The notes beneath the pieces are model-generated. The model did no database searches. It worked only from the letters and a program-made list of their open reading frames with translations, and was not told the DNA's origin. From the NCBI GenBank assembly GCA_015680685.1, contig MNCI01036747.1, positions 405,306-469,305 on the forward strand: a DNA stretch of 64,000 nt, given 5' to 3'. Below, in pieces: positions 9,986-20,400 of this stretch. A program made the position numbers and the translations under genes. The stretch comes from Gnetum montanum. Lineage: Eukaryota > Streptophyta > Gnetopsida > Gnetales > Gnetaceae. Position 1 is the first letter of the stretch, and every line of letters begins with the position of its first letter.

Positions 9986-11255
9986 TGATGTAGCAACAAA
10001 AATCGCTAAGCAACCTTTCATCATAAGAGTACCACAACAAGATGGCCCCTCACTTACCCGAAGCCCAATAGTGGACAACATCTCAATCCCTCCTCCTTCA
10101 AGGGTTGACCCCACTAGCAACCCGGGTAGGCCCACTAAATGGGAATGCAAGAGGACAAACAAGCACCTCGCAACTCCCATGGCCAAAGCAAAGGCCACAA
10201 CTAGCAAACAACAACTGAACATTGGGGCCCCTACCCCCAAGCAAACCAAGCCTAAGTCCCCATCCCGAGAGGTCTGTCTCTCAAGCTTCACAGAGGAAGT
10301 CAAAGTCAACACAATGGGTAATGACAAGGACTTCGTAGCTGCACTAACCCAGGTAAAGCAAACGCTCAAGCAAAAGAACACAACATTTAGCTTATACGAC
10401 CTGGTTAGGACCTCACCTGCTCACTGCCAAGCATTGGCCCAGGTCTTAGCCTCCATTCCTGTTATGGAGGACATCCCTGCAAATGAGGCATCCATTCGTG
10501 CAACAATGTTGCCTCCCACACCACAAGAATTGGGTTCAACAACCTTAGCCTTTCATGATGATGTAGTTAAAGTCAACCCCAAACGAGGGGAAGTCACTAT
10601 AGCTCCACTATCCATTAGCATTCGTGTTGGGCAATGCATCATCAGCAGAGTGCATGTTGACTATGGTGTAGCAACAAACGTAGTCTTATACTCCGTCATC
10701 GACAAGCTAGGCCTGGCAAATGAAATCAAGCCAACCAAAACCACATGTCTAAAATCCTTCAATGGATCACGTGTCACAGTCAAGGGTACAATCAACTTAG
10801 CCTTTGTAGCAGGAGAGCAATTCCCCACTAGCGTAAATTTCACTGTCATAGAGGAGATGCCATGTTTCAACATGATTCTAGGTAGGCCTTGGCTAGCTCA
10901 ACTAAGGGCCATCTCCTCTCCCATCCACCAAGAAATCCACCTTCCATACGAAGGTGGTCAAGTTATCATCCATGGTGATAATGTTTCCTCTTCGACTAAC
11001 CATGACATAGACATGGTGCAAGTTTTGGAAGAAGAGTTTCTTAATGGTACACCTACGACAACCAACACAATGCTTAAGGCTAACACACCCAAACGAGTGG
11101 TTGAAGTCGATAGCCCCCCAGAGGACCCTAAACCTTGCATGCTCTCTAATCCATGCCTAGTTAGAAAGCAACTACATGACCAAGACTCTCCCTTAGCTGA
11201 AAATGTGCTAAATGCTTACCTACCTTCTGCCTACCCCTCTAACATGCATTTTTGA

Positions 11256-13273
11256 CTTTTGTTTACATTGCAATAGCCTATGCGTTTACATTTTTCCTGC
11301 TCACTTAGATCACACATTTTACTTTGTTTAGACATTCGTCAACTCAATTTACACACTGCATTTGAAAAACATCAAACATAAAAACATAAAACTACAAAAA
11401 CACATGGCCCGAAAAGGCCTTAAACTAGCATATAGCCTGGAACGACCTAAAACTATCACTTTTTGCATTGCTTTTCTTTCATTCATACATTCTAACTCTA
11501 TGTACGGCAGGTGCTGCTTAATGTTGTTTTCTTTCTAGTTGATTTTTGCAGGATCTTGCAAACACGTAGCATGACCATGCATGCAGCATCACACTTTACA
11601 CAAGCAAGGTAAGCATCAATCCGCTATGACTATAAACTAGCACAAAATAGTCATGGCATCATGACTTAAAACTAATACCACAGAGTAGTCCTAGCATCAT
11701 GATTTAAAACTGATACCACAGACTAGTCCTGACATCATGACTTAAAACTGATACCACAGAATAGTCCTGGCATCATGACTTAAAACTGATACCACTGAAT
11801 AGTCCTAGCATCATGACTTAAAACTAATACCAAAGTAGTCCTAGATCATGACTTAAAACTAATACCACAAAGTAGTCCTGGATCATGACTTAAAACTGAT
11901 ACCACAGAATTCTGTCCGGTATAACACTAAACTGCTACATCCGTCCACCATGACATGAAACTAGCATCCAGAGTCCACTAAGACTATAAACTAGTTTGCC
12001 TCTTCACAGTCTGCTATGACTATAAACTAGCAATGCACCGTCCGCTACGACGTTAAACTGGCACCGTCGAAGGGGTTATGACGTGAAACTAATCCACAAT
12101 AATTCGCTAAGACTATAAATTGGTGACATCATCAACGATCAGGCAAAACTTGAAAAGATCTGTTGCTGCAGTTGGTTGTTCATGTTCCACAAAGACTTAC
12201 TGCATGATTTGTCTCATGAATACTAATGAAGCTGATGTTGTTCATAATTCTGTCTGAATTGAAAATTACACATGGTGACTCCATCTCCTTGTTAAAGTGT
12301 TTAGCTGACTGTTTCATTGGTCGTTTTTCTTGTCTTCTTGGAGTTGTGTTTGCAGGATGACACCTTTGAGGCGTTCGTGCAGAGATGCACTTCATCATGA
12401 CGACAAGGTATCACATTTTTCCTGACGCATGTAACTGGGTTAATCAATCCGTTCATAAGTACATTCCCAACTCTCGATGCATCTCCTATTTCCCCATCAT
12501 GCTCCCCTTAGCCTATTCAATTACACCCCCTTGATACATTCTGCTCACCTCAAAAGTCTTGATACACTGTTGCACACTGTAGCTCTCTAAGCAGTTGCGA
12601 TGCAAAACACGATACACAGTACATGATGCAAAATGCAAGTGCTCAAACATGAGCACGGTACAAAAAGCAAGCTCTTTCAAAAAAGACTAAAAAAATGATG
12701 AAAAAGAAAAAGATAAAATAAAGCAAAAAAAAAACAAACAAGAAAAACAAGAAAAAGAAAACAAATCGATCAAAGAGCAAAATGCACAGAAAAAAGTCTT
12801 CATGACCCTGTTGACATCATAAACAAAAGACTATTGGCCATTCTCATACAAGCCCCAGGCGAGAAGGCAATTGTCTTGAAAAAACAGTTACACTTATGTC
12901 TCAAAGAGACCATGTTGAACATCATCGCGTGGCTTTAGCTGTTCACAACAGGCCCTGTAAACACTCTTTAAGAGTCCTGTTTCTCCAAAGAACGCACCTC
13001 CTATGTCTTGGTTCCGAGTCTGCTAAAAACTTGGCTATTGACAAGGACCAATGACATAACTTGTTCATGCGAGAGCATTCCTCTCCCAATTCCAACAACA
13101 ATCATCACCCTCGACCAACGCCTAGCTTCCTCTAGTTACAACCAATCCCCTTGCATCTTGAACTACATTCCCGCAATCCCAATCCCATGTACTTTTGAAA
13201 GTGGTGCGATGACATCTAGCCAAGGGCTGATGGTTAATGTTTAATGCTTTGTTGTTCATGGTGTTTTGCACTT
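11256..13273 (+). other. Non-coding 3' internal region of the Gypsy-type element
   Basis: About 2 kb between the end of the Gag-protease frame and the hairpin before the 3' LTR. It carries a tandem array (11617-12125), an A-rich stretch near 12660-12790 and otherwise unremarkable sequence. No pol-derived motif was found. In a complete Gypsy element this position would hold the pol domains, so it is either replaced or deleted. Confidence 0.7.
11617..12125 (+). repeat. Tandem array, 38-bp unit followed by related TATAAACTAGCA units
   Basis: Unit CATGACTTAAAACTGATACC plus ACAGAATAGTCCTGGCAT starts at 11660, 11698, 11736, 11774 and 11812, then shorter versions follow to about 11910. Flanking units carry the related core GCTATGACTATAAACTAGCA. 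The whole array lacks an open frame. Confidence 0.85.
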
Positions 13274-13327
13274 CTTTGTCGACGCCTCTCGAGTAGATTC
13301 CTCCAGGCGTCAACAAAGAGAGGCCAA
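13274..13327 (+). other. Hairpin and polypurine-like tract before the 3' LTR
   Basis: CTTTGTCGACGCCT (13274-13287) can pair with AGGCGTCAACAAAG (13305-13318), 13 of 14 positions. The right arm runs into the purine-rich CAAAGAGAGGCCAA that abuts the LTR at 13328, where plus-strand priming would occur. Confidence 0.6.
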
Positions 13328-14923
13328 TGAAACACCACAAAAATTTCAGCAACACTTCCAGACAACTTCAGAGCCTCTGAAACAACTTCAAGCAGCCCAC
13401 CATGGAGCAAGCAAGGTCCCCCCTGGGGCCCACAGATCACGACGGCAAATGTCGGTGTCAAGAATCATCAGTTTCAAGGTCAAAAAGTGCAATTTTGGCT
13501 AAGTACACTGTGCTTACGCTGCATAGCATAAGGATCAGCGTCACCAACTTTTGGAGCCTCGAAACTGAGTCAAAATAGACCGAAATCAAGCACAAGGACC
13601 CCCCATAACCTTCACCAAGGTCCCCAGCAGCTCCCAGCCTCCAGAAAATCAAAATTTGGGCCTTAAATGAGGTATTTTCAGTTGATTACGGTGGGGCCAT
13701 ATTTTCTTACGCTGTACAGCGTAAGGATCAGCGTGACCACTATTCACAGCGTAAACACTATTCATTGTGTGAATACTATTCATCAGCGTGAACACTATTC
13801 ATTAGCGTAAACACTATTCATCAACGTAAACACTATTCACCAGCGTAACCAACTTCCAGAAAATTCCAGAAAAATTTCAGAAAATGGCAAAAAATTCTCA
13901 GCATCAGCAACTTTCAGAAAATTCCTGAAAATTTCAGAAAATGGCAGAAAATTCTCAGCATCAGCAACTTCTGGAAAATTCCAGAAAATTTCAGAAAAAC
14001 TCAGAGACAAAGAAGTTTCAAGCAAGACAGGTCAAATTTCCCTTGTACATTTCATTGTAAATCTTTATTTGTGGGATAGTCAGGCCCTCCCAATCTAAAT
14101 TAAATGTACTTTCATGGGCTTGAATAACCCATAAATTGTAAAAAGCGATGTACCTGGTCAAGAATGTAGCTTGCCGACACACATCCAACTCTCACCAGCA
14201 TGCCTCCAACCCGAGCACAACTGTCCATTAGATACATGTCACTAGATCCACTTTTCTTTAATATCCCAGCCATTAATTCCATTCTGGAATTCTATGCCGA
14301 AGCCCAGCCCAACCCTATAAATACCCTGTCAATTCACATAAATCAAGGGGGCAAAAATTTGGAGAGATTGGAAATTTGGAGAGAGGACAGAACCTGCAAT
14401 CCTTGGGCGCTCGACACACCTGATTGTTGGCATCCAAGCATTTCTCACGTTCATCACATCACATCATCGCATCATCACTTTAAACATCATCCCAAGGCTT
14501 AGTACTTGACCTGCCATCCACACATGCAACTACACTTTGACCAATGCATACCTTTTTTTATTAAACACTACAATACAGTTCATTACCTTCCATTTACATT
14601 GTTTAGTTCTATTTACGCTTTGTTTAACAATATAGCTATGTTTACGCGTTATTTATAATTCAGTACGTTTTGTTTACATTTTGTGTCATTGTTTGCATTC
14701 CGTTTACATACCGTTTACACCGTTTACGATAACCCCAGCGCTAGCCATAGCTTACGCTCGGGGAAGTTCTTGGTTGATTTGCATGCAAACCATCCAAGGC
14801 ACTCTGCCTTCGTTCCCTTTTCCAGCTTGCCCTCAAGTGAAGGCAGGGTCAGTTGTGGCTACCCGATGATCTTTTGGTGTCTGTTTCCCTTCCAGCCTCA
14901 CACCGACGATTTAGGTTAGTACA
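13328..14923 (+). repeat. 3' LTR of the Gypsy-type element
   Basis: Colinear with 5627-7162 from TGAAACACCA to GATTTAGGTTAGTACA. It has six rather than five ACTATTCA units (13738-13850), a fuller TTCnnGAA array (13854-14003) and TATA at 14316-14323. It is followed at once by GTCGA and the rest of LINE-A. Confidence 0.9.
13854..14003. promoter_or_regulatory. Heat-shock-element-like array in the 3' LTR
   Basis: Three blocks about 57 bp apart: TTCcaGAAaaTTCcaGAA; TTTcaGAAaaTTCctGAA, continuing aaTTTcaGAA; and TTCtgGAAaaTTCcaGAA, continuing aaTTTcaGAA. Each gives four to six alternating modules with at most two mismatches, separated by GGCAAAAAATTCTCAGCATC. Confidence 0.65.
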
Positions 14924-15834
14924 GTCGACACTAGCTGCATTGTGGACCCTCTTGGCGCACCCGAAACGATCGGGTCTTTAAAGGAACAGACCTTCCCCCA
15001 CCTGCTGTGTTGGCTTACCGATTCTGCCGACTCTGGGGTGAAATTACTATGGTTATGGGGACGCATGCTACTTTCCTCAAGCCACCTGCTACCGACATCC
15101 AAAATGAACCAAAGCTCTGGCAATGGGTTACACGGATGGGGTGGAACCAAGTGCTACAACGAATCACGACCGACCCAGAGCTGGACATCCAATCGTTTTA
15201 CGCAAGCTGGAGTGGGGAGGTTGTCGTCTTCTGTGGGCGCCAAATTCTAGTGACCGTGGACACCTTAGCCACGGCGATTAGTGCCCCCGCAACGAGGTCC
15301 AGATCCCCCCAGTCGCATGGTCCCAGGCTGCAGCGGTCGATTTCTTCCAAGGTCCCATCCCCCAAACTGCCAGCGACCACATTTAGGGGACAATCCGTCG
15401 CTGCACCTACAATCATACAACCAGACGTTGCAATGGATCGAGAACGTTATCAGAGACCACATGACAGGCATTGCCCAAATCATTGAGGAAAACAGACGTC
15501 GCTTGGCGGCTGGCCTAGGAGAGCTGGTTCCGAGATTTCAAATCTTCGAGGAGACTCAGGGCTCCACCACAACCCACCCAAAAAGCCGCTAACGTGGAGC
15601 AGGGGGGTGGCGGGGGCTGCCCGAATGCCCGAATTGACCTGGTTCTCTAGTTAAGGGTTTGAGAATGGGGCATACTGACCGCTTGTAGCGATGCCCACGA
15701 CGGTCGCAATTCGTAGGGGACCCGAGGTTGGGGATCCGCGGTTGATGTGGGGCCAGCAACTCTAGCCTGCGCTGTATTAATGTATAGCTTTCTTTTTGGG
15801 AATACAATTCGCTTGATTTTTTCCAAAAAAAAAA
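14924..15834 (+). pseudogene. 3' end of LINE-A with poly(A) tail
   Basis: Starts with the second GTCGA, then continues the ORF2 C-terminus (LLCWLTDSADSGVKLLWLWG in one frame) and 3' sequence. Overlapping short open stretches (15007-15486, 15281-15592) are GC-rich; which is the true frame cannot be decided. From 15590 the sequence is non-coding and ends in TTTTTTCC followed by ten A. Confidence 0.8.
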
Positions 15835-15836
15835 TG

Positions 15837-15848
15837 ACTAAGGAATTT
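15837..15848. repeat. Target-site duplication of LINE-A, right copy
   Basis: ACTAAGGAATTT, identical to 1104-1115. Confidence 0.85.
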
Positions 15849-17123
15849 CAGTCCATTTCTTTACATACTGGAAGAGGAAAGAAAAAGGTAAAAAGATTGA
15901 ACAAACTTAGAAAATATGGGGTTATTGTCAAAACCAAAACTCTTCGTACCCAAGGCCTACAACCAACACGGTGCCAAGTCATAACCAACTCACTGTAAGC
16001 CACATGTTAAGCATTTCGTTAAGGACAAAGCAAACAATAATTGATTGTGAAAACCAAAAAAACAAAACAAAATTCTGCTGTATTATCATTTTTGTCCAAA
16101 AAGAATCCTAATCGGTACGTTCTACAGTTATTTATTGTCAAGAAGTACATATGCACCTTGGTCTGGATTTTGCTTAAAACCCATGAGGACCATGTTGAAA
16201 AAGACACCACTTCAGAACTTAGCCAGCCGATGATTCGAAAAGCCCATTGTAATTCAACGTTTCATTCATCTGTATCAGGATAGTGAACAACTTTGAACCA
16301 CATTCTAATGCACGAAATTGTTTTACTTTTAACAGATAAATCATTAAGCAAAAATAAAAAAATTCAGACCAACGGCCAAAATAGTTCATGGCTGTTCAAA
16401 ATATTATAACTGCTTGTTCATCACATAAATCAATTAGAGAAGTACCATACTGCCTAATAAAAAGACAAACTTTTTCACAATGGCATTCTTGCACAATGCT
16501 TTACCCTGCAAGAAAACAAACAAGATTGGTGGGATACTTCCATCTTCCTGTTAATACCCTCGTAACCGTGCTTGAAGACCACTCAATGCAAAGTAACAAT
16601 ATGAACACTTCTGTATCTCAGTTCCTTATGATCAAATCACCCAACAATCCATTCCTGAGAACTATCACCTGGGCATGCATTGACAAGAATCTCTTTTGAC
16701 AGTGTAGCATATCACACATTAAAAATGTGGTTTGAAATTTTCGTCGAGCAAGCTTGTAAACATCTTGCTAAAAACAAGATAAAAATCTTGGTTAAAACTG
16801 ACACTGTTTCTTTTCAGGGGAAAGTAAATGCGTGATAGCTTATTAAACACATTCTCTTCAAATAACAAGGGAATAGTTGCTATATACTGTGGAAACAAAG
16901 GATAACTTGCATAGGAATTCGGAACCAGATATTTATATACCCAAATGGGCAATTGAAATTGCAACTTCCTTGACATTAGTTTACTTGAGGCAAACCATGT
17001 TGCTCAAAAATCCACACAAGCTTGCTCAAAAAAAAGGGGGGGTGGGGGGGTTAGTGTGTTCTCAAATGCACAATTTCCCAATACCCAGAGAAAATCACCG
17101 GTCTTCTTATTAGGGGTGAAAAA
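15849..17123. other. Intergenic and 3'-UTR DNA downstream of the ANKRD13-like gene
   Basis: AT-rich, no convincing gene. A G-rich run (17035-17050) lies about 75 bp beyond the stop codon of the minus-strand gene. The 3' UTR must lie in the right part of this stretch, but its end cannot be fixed from sequence alone. Confidence 0.5.
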
Positions 17124-17495
17124 TTAACTCTCCCCTTTCTTGTCTGGGCCATCTTTCTTGTCCTTTTTTACCTTTGGTTTTTTGTCTTTCCCTCTTTTTT
17201 TCTTCTCATCAATTGTTGTCCATGTATAATCAGAAGGTATGACAAATGGATCTGGTGTATCACTTGAACAGGCTCCGTTACTATTTGATGCTGGAGAACT
17301 GCGAGTATTCTGCCCTTTGATCCATTGAAACCATGAACTTGAGGAATTTCGGGAGGAATCAATTTCTTTGGCTTTACAGTCTTGAAATTTTTCCGGACTT
17401 GATACCGGTGTCGAAAACTCCTCGGATGATTGCAGCTCCTCGAATTTGGTGAAGGTGACTATCACTCTGATAGTAGGAATTACTGGGATAGCAAC
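17124..17495 (-). CDS. Exon 3 of the ANKRD13-like gene, with stop codon
   Basis: Begins after the acceptor AACGAAAA-free tract ending TTAATCAG and encodes 123 residues, including the conserved end of the GPCR-chaperone domain (IRVIVTFTKFEEL) and the block SDYTWTTIDEKKKR near the C-terminus. Stop TAA at 17124-17126. Confidence 0.88.
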   Translation of the reverse strand, partial: VAIPVIPTIRVIVTFTKFEELQSSEEFSTPVSSPEKFQDCKAKEIDSSRNSSSSWFQWIKGQNTRSSPASNSNGACSSDTPDPFVIPSDYTWTTIDEKKKRGKDKKPKVKKDKKDGPDKKGES

Positions 17496-20400
17496 CTGAT
17501 TAAACGAAAAAGAAAAAAAAACACGAGTTGTCAATAATAATAAACATAACCGGGTAGCAAATTCAAAAAAATTTAAATAGTTCCCATCATGCAAGCACTA
17601 ATGGATGACACAAGTGCACGTATCGTTTTTGGTCATATGCTTTAACTTGTAAACAAAATCCACCAAACAAATTTACAGCATACTAACAGGGAGACTTGAG
17701 TAAGTGTGTATCAAAACATCATGATACCGTAAACAAATTTTGGCAAACTGGTCGACCGGGATAAATAATTAGTTACGAAACTAAAAGTGTATAGGCAATT
17801 TAACAAAACAATTTTTGTTGATTTTGATGTGAGCATTGCCAAGATTTCTAGCTGGCTTCCAAAAATCATGGGACAGTCCAATGTCTCACTTGTTAAAACA
17901 AAGATAAAGCTTGACTCTATATCCCTATGAAAGAATAATGCCCCTCATGGACACGAGATGCTACAAAATTCTTGTTTCATGTTCCACAGCAACCAAAACT
18001 GCTTTAAGCCAGGGCAAAAATTGCTGATAAACTTTGTTTTTTTATTGTATTCTAAAACATTTGAAGTAAACTGGAGTCTCCTAAATAATATCATGAAAGG
18101 GAAATGAAATTAAGAAAGTGACTCACTGTGGAAAGCCTTTGCATGCCTACTGGATTAACCTAAAAAGGCAAGCTTAATCTAGGAGGAGCCAAAAACAGTT
18201 CTACTTGGAGTAAAAGAGTAAAAAAAGGGATCATCACCCAGAGGTTCAATGCTCAGGAGAGCTAGTAAATGAGCAAAAGCCTCACCTTTTTTTTGAGTGG
18301 CTACCACACCCATACTCAAAGCCAAGCCTTATGACTTAAGAATCAAGCACCTCAAACAATGGACCCTTAAACATAGTAAAGGTGTAAAGATTTCAAATCT
18401 GAGCAACAATGATACCTTGACAGGGAAAGTGCCAGAAGGAAGCTTTGTTGTGAGCAATTCCCTAAGCCTCCTAATGGCCTTCACTTTGTTTGATAGGATA
18501 TCCAACAGTGGCAAAAGCTCATCAATCTTCAATGGAAATTGGGAAGTAAGCCACAACACGGGTCTAACTCCTTTCTTGTATTCACTTTCCTGGCTTGCAA
18601 CATCATTCACCGAGGTTCTCCCACGCCTGCGAGCAGCAGCTGCACTTTCAATGCAGATAGATCTCCTACCAGCTACACCATTCTCAACACTCACGGATCT
18701 CCTCCCAGATGGGGTGGCCTCTACGGACATAGATCTCCTGCCATCAACTTCCTTTCCTTTCCTGAAATCATCAAGCCTGTAATTTGAAGACGACCTCACA
18801 TCCACAGATCTTCTAGCTCGATCAGGTGAAACCCTTCCAGTTTTCTTGCGATCTCCAAGAAGATCCCCTATCTTTCCTTCCACAGACAAAGAAGTCCTAG
18901 CAGGCACAAATTTCCTTCCATTCTCCTGGGAAGCCACTACAGAAGGCTTTGCATTTTTCTTTCCCCAGCTGAACCAGCCTTTCTTTTCCTCCTTGAGCAC
19001 ATGGGTCCTGTTGTTCCCACCTTTATTAAGCTCCACCGGCCTAAATGAGTGGAACTCCTTTTCATTCAGCAAGAAATCTTCCCTCCCATAACAGCTTCGC
19101 CTGTGGGCAACAAAATCTGTGCTTTGATCTTGGCAAATACCATCCTCAGCAGCAGCTTCACTCTCCACCATGTTAAACACATTCTTGAGTTGTTGCTCTT
19201 CTTCTTCTGTCATTATGTCAGCATACCCTCCATATCCCTCATTATCAGGATCCTGGGAAACAGAGAAGAGCTCATCATCTGTCATTGCACCAGGAACCCT
19301 TCTGGATTTGACACTGACCGTGACATGGTGCATATCATAGACCTTGGCTTTCCAAGGACCAACCATTTCAGTTTTGTCTTGCCGTCTCCATGTCAGCTGC
19401 GGGACTAGAACTGCCTCTGTTACATCAATTCCAGGCCTGTACATGTTTGTCTGGGACATTGCTGCAACTTCCTGTCCAATTTCAACATCCGATGGTTTTG
19501 TCCCTGCTCCTTCCAAAGCGTTCATTATCTCCTTATCTTTGTGAGAAAGCATGCACAGAGACCCTGAAAAGAATCATAATCTGTCAATAAGGATTGAATA
19601 TAGTTGATTTAAAAGCATCAACTGAAATAAAAATTCATGGGATAGTATTATCTTGCATGAACCCTGGTTAAACATGGGGCACATTTAAGAACAGAGGTTC
19701 AACGAAAATGCGAATTTAAAAGCACAAGAATTTCTAGCAATTACGATTGTTGTCCCTCATTTTACCAACATTGTGCCAGGCACTAATTTAATAGATCTAA
19801 TCTTTAAAAAAAGGTTGTTTACTCGAGACAAGACAATAGATTCCATGTAGTCCTCTAAAAGCATCGAAACCAACAACACATGAAACATAAATTCCCAGAA
19901 GTTTGTTACATTTATAAAATGACATTCAACGAACAAGTTAAACACAAAGCAAATGCTACTTGCATAGCAATTCCGAAAAACAAAATAAACGCAACCTTCA
20001 AAGAAAACAAAGGAACGAAAATCTAAAAACCATCTAAATTCCCCGGAAATTTTTACAGTTCCAACTTAGGCTAAGTAATAGGACTATGCATTGCATAGAA
20101 AGACAGTGCAGCGTCGTATATTCAATTTATTAGGTATCGTATTTTGTAGCTTTTCAGAACGCCAAGCAACACGCTAAGCTTCATTTTTTACCAACACCCC
20201 GACTACTAGCTGTCCAAAGAGGCTCCTCCATGGGTACAGTAAATAATATAAATCAATCATAATCCGAAAGAGGAGGCAGAGGAGGTGAAAGGGAGGCCAA
20301 ATTATATATATACCATTCATTTTTAGGTTTTCCATTTAGAAAAACTCTAGAATCCCACTTAAACTATTTTTACTGCATGCCATGTTTTTCATGGTTCATT

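Larger units (their letters stand above)
7570..11255 (+). pseudogene. gag: Gag-protease polyprotein of the Gypsy-type element (decayed)
   Basis: A single frame of about 1,200 codons once the duplicated 56 nt at the N join (9151) are discounted, interrupted by in-frame stops at 8101, 8818, 9303, 9723 and 9951. Parts in order: a Gln/Pro-rich N-terminal region (7570-8500); a Retrotrans_gag-like region from LPQLTKYNGEGDLNAHL (about 8670) to about 9150; a degenerate zinc-knuckle-like block YYHYHQMAGHSTDNSHD (about 9612-9662), where Cys positions of the usual CxYHxxxGHxTxxC pattern are lost; a linker with repeated PFVIRVPP; and a retropepsin-like region. In the last, the active-site loop reads VDYGVATNVV (usually VDxGA) and the domain ends ILGRPWL, near 10600-10900. 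Gag would form the particle and the protease would mature it. One stop (9951) sits in a 28-bp tandem duplication whose sister copy has TGG, so TGG to TAG is directly visible. Confidence 0.85.
5627..14923 (+). mobile_element. Complete non-autonomous LTR retrotransposon (Gypsy-type gag-pro, no RT/integrase)
   Basis: Two LTRs of about 1.54 and 1.60 kb (5627-7162, 13328-14923) begin TGAAACACCA and end TACA. They are flanked by the perfect 5-bp TSD GTCGA. Between them lie a leader, one Gag-protease reading frame (7570-11255), and about 2 kb of non-coding DNA with tandem repeats. No reverse transcriptase, RNase H or integrase motif is seen in any frame, so replication would need enzymes from a partner element. 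Comparing LTR segments by eye suggests several percent divergence, mostly transitions, so the insertion is not recent. It corresponds in architecture to TR-GAG elements, although its protease segment is also kept. Confidence 0.9.
1116..15834 (+). mobile_element. LINE-A: degenerate L1-type non-LTR retrotransposon, split by a nested LTR element
   Basis: An L1-type plant LINE in two parts, 1116-5626 and 14929-15834, about 5.4 kb once the nested LTR element and its duplicated GTCGA are removed. Order of domains: ORF1 with a DUF4283-type region, apurinic-type endonuclease, reverse transcriptase, zf-RVT-like C-terminus, 3' region and a 10-nt poly(A) at 15825-15834. The 12-bp TSD ACTAAGGAATTT (1104-1115 and 15837-15848) brackets it. 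Many in-frame stops and frameshifts, often TAG or TGA where CAG, TGG or CGA would be expected, show that it is inactive. It is clearly more GC-rich than the flanking host DNA. Confidence 0.9.

Noticed and set aside
9950-10381. 143-codon minus-strand ORF
   Set aside because: It is antisense to the Gag-protease frame and shows no recognisable content.
13837-14025. Minus-strand ORF with repeated AENFLPFSEIF
   Set aside because: It is simply the reverse reading of the TTCnnGAA tandem array in the 3' LTR; no start or context supports a protein.
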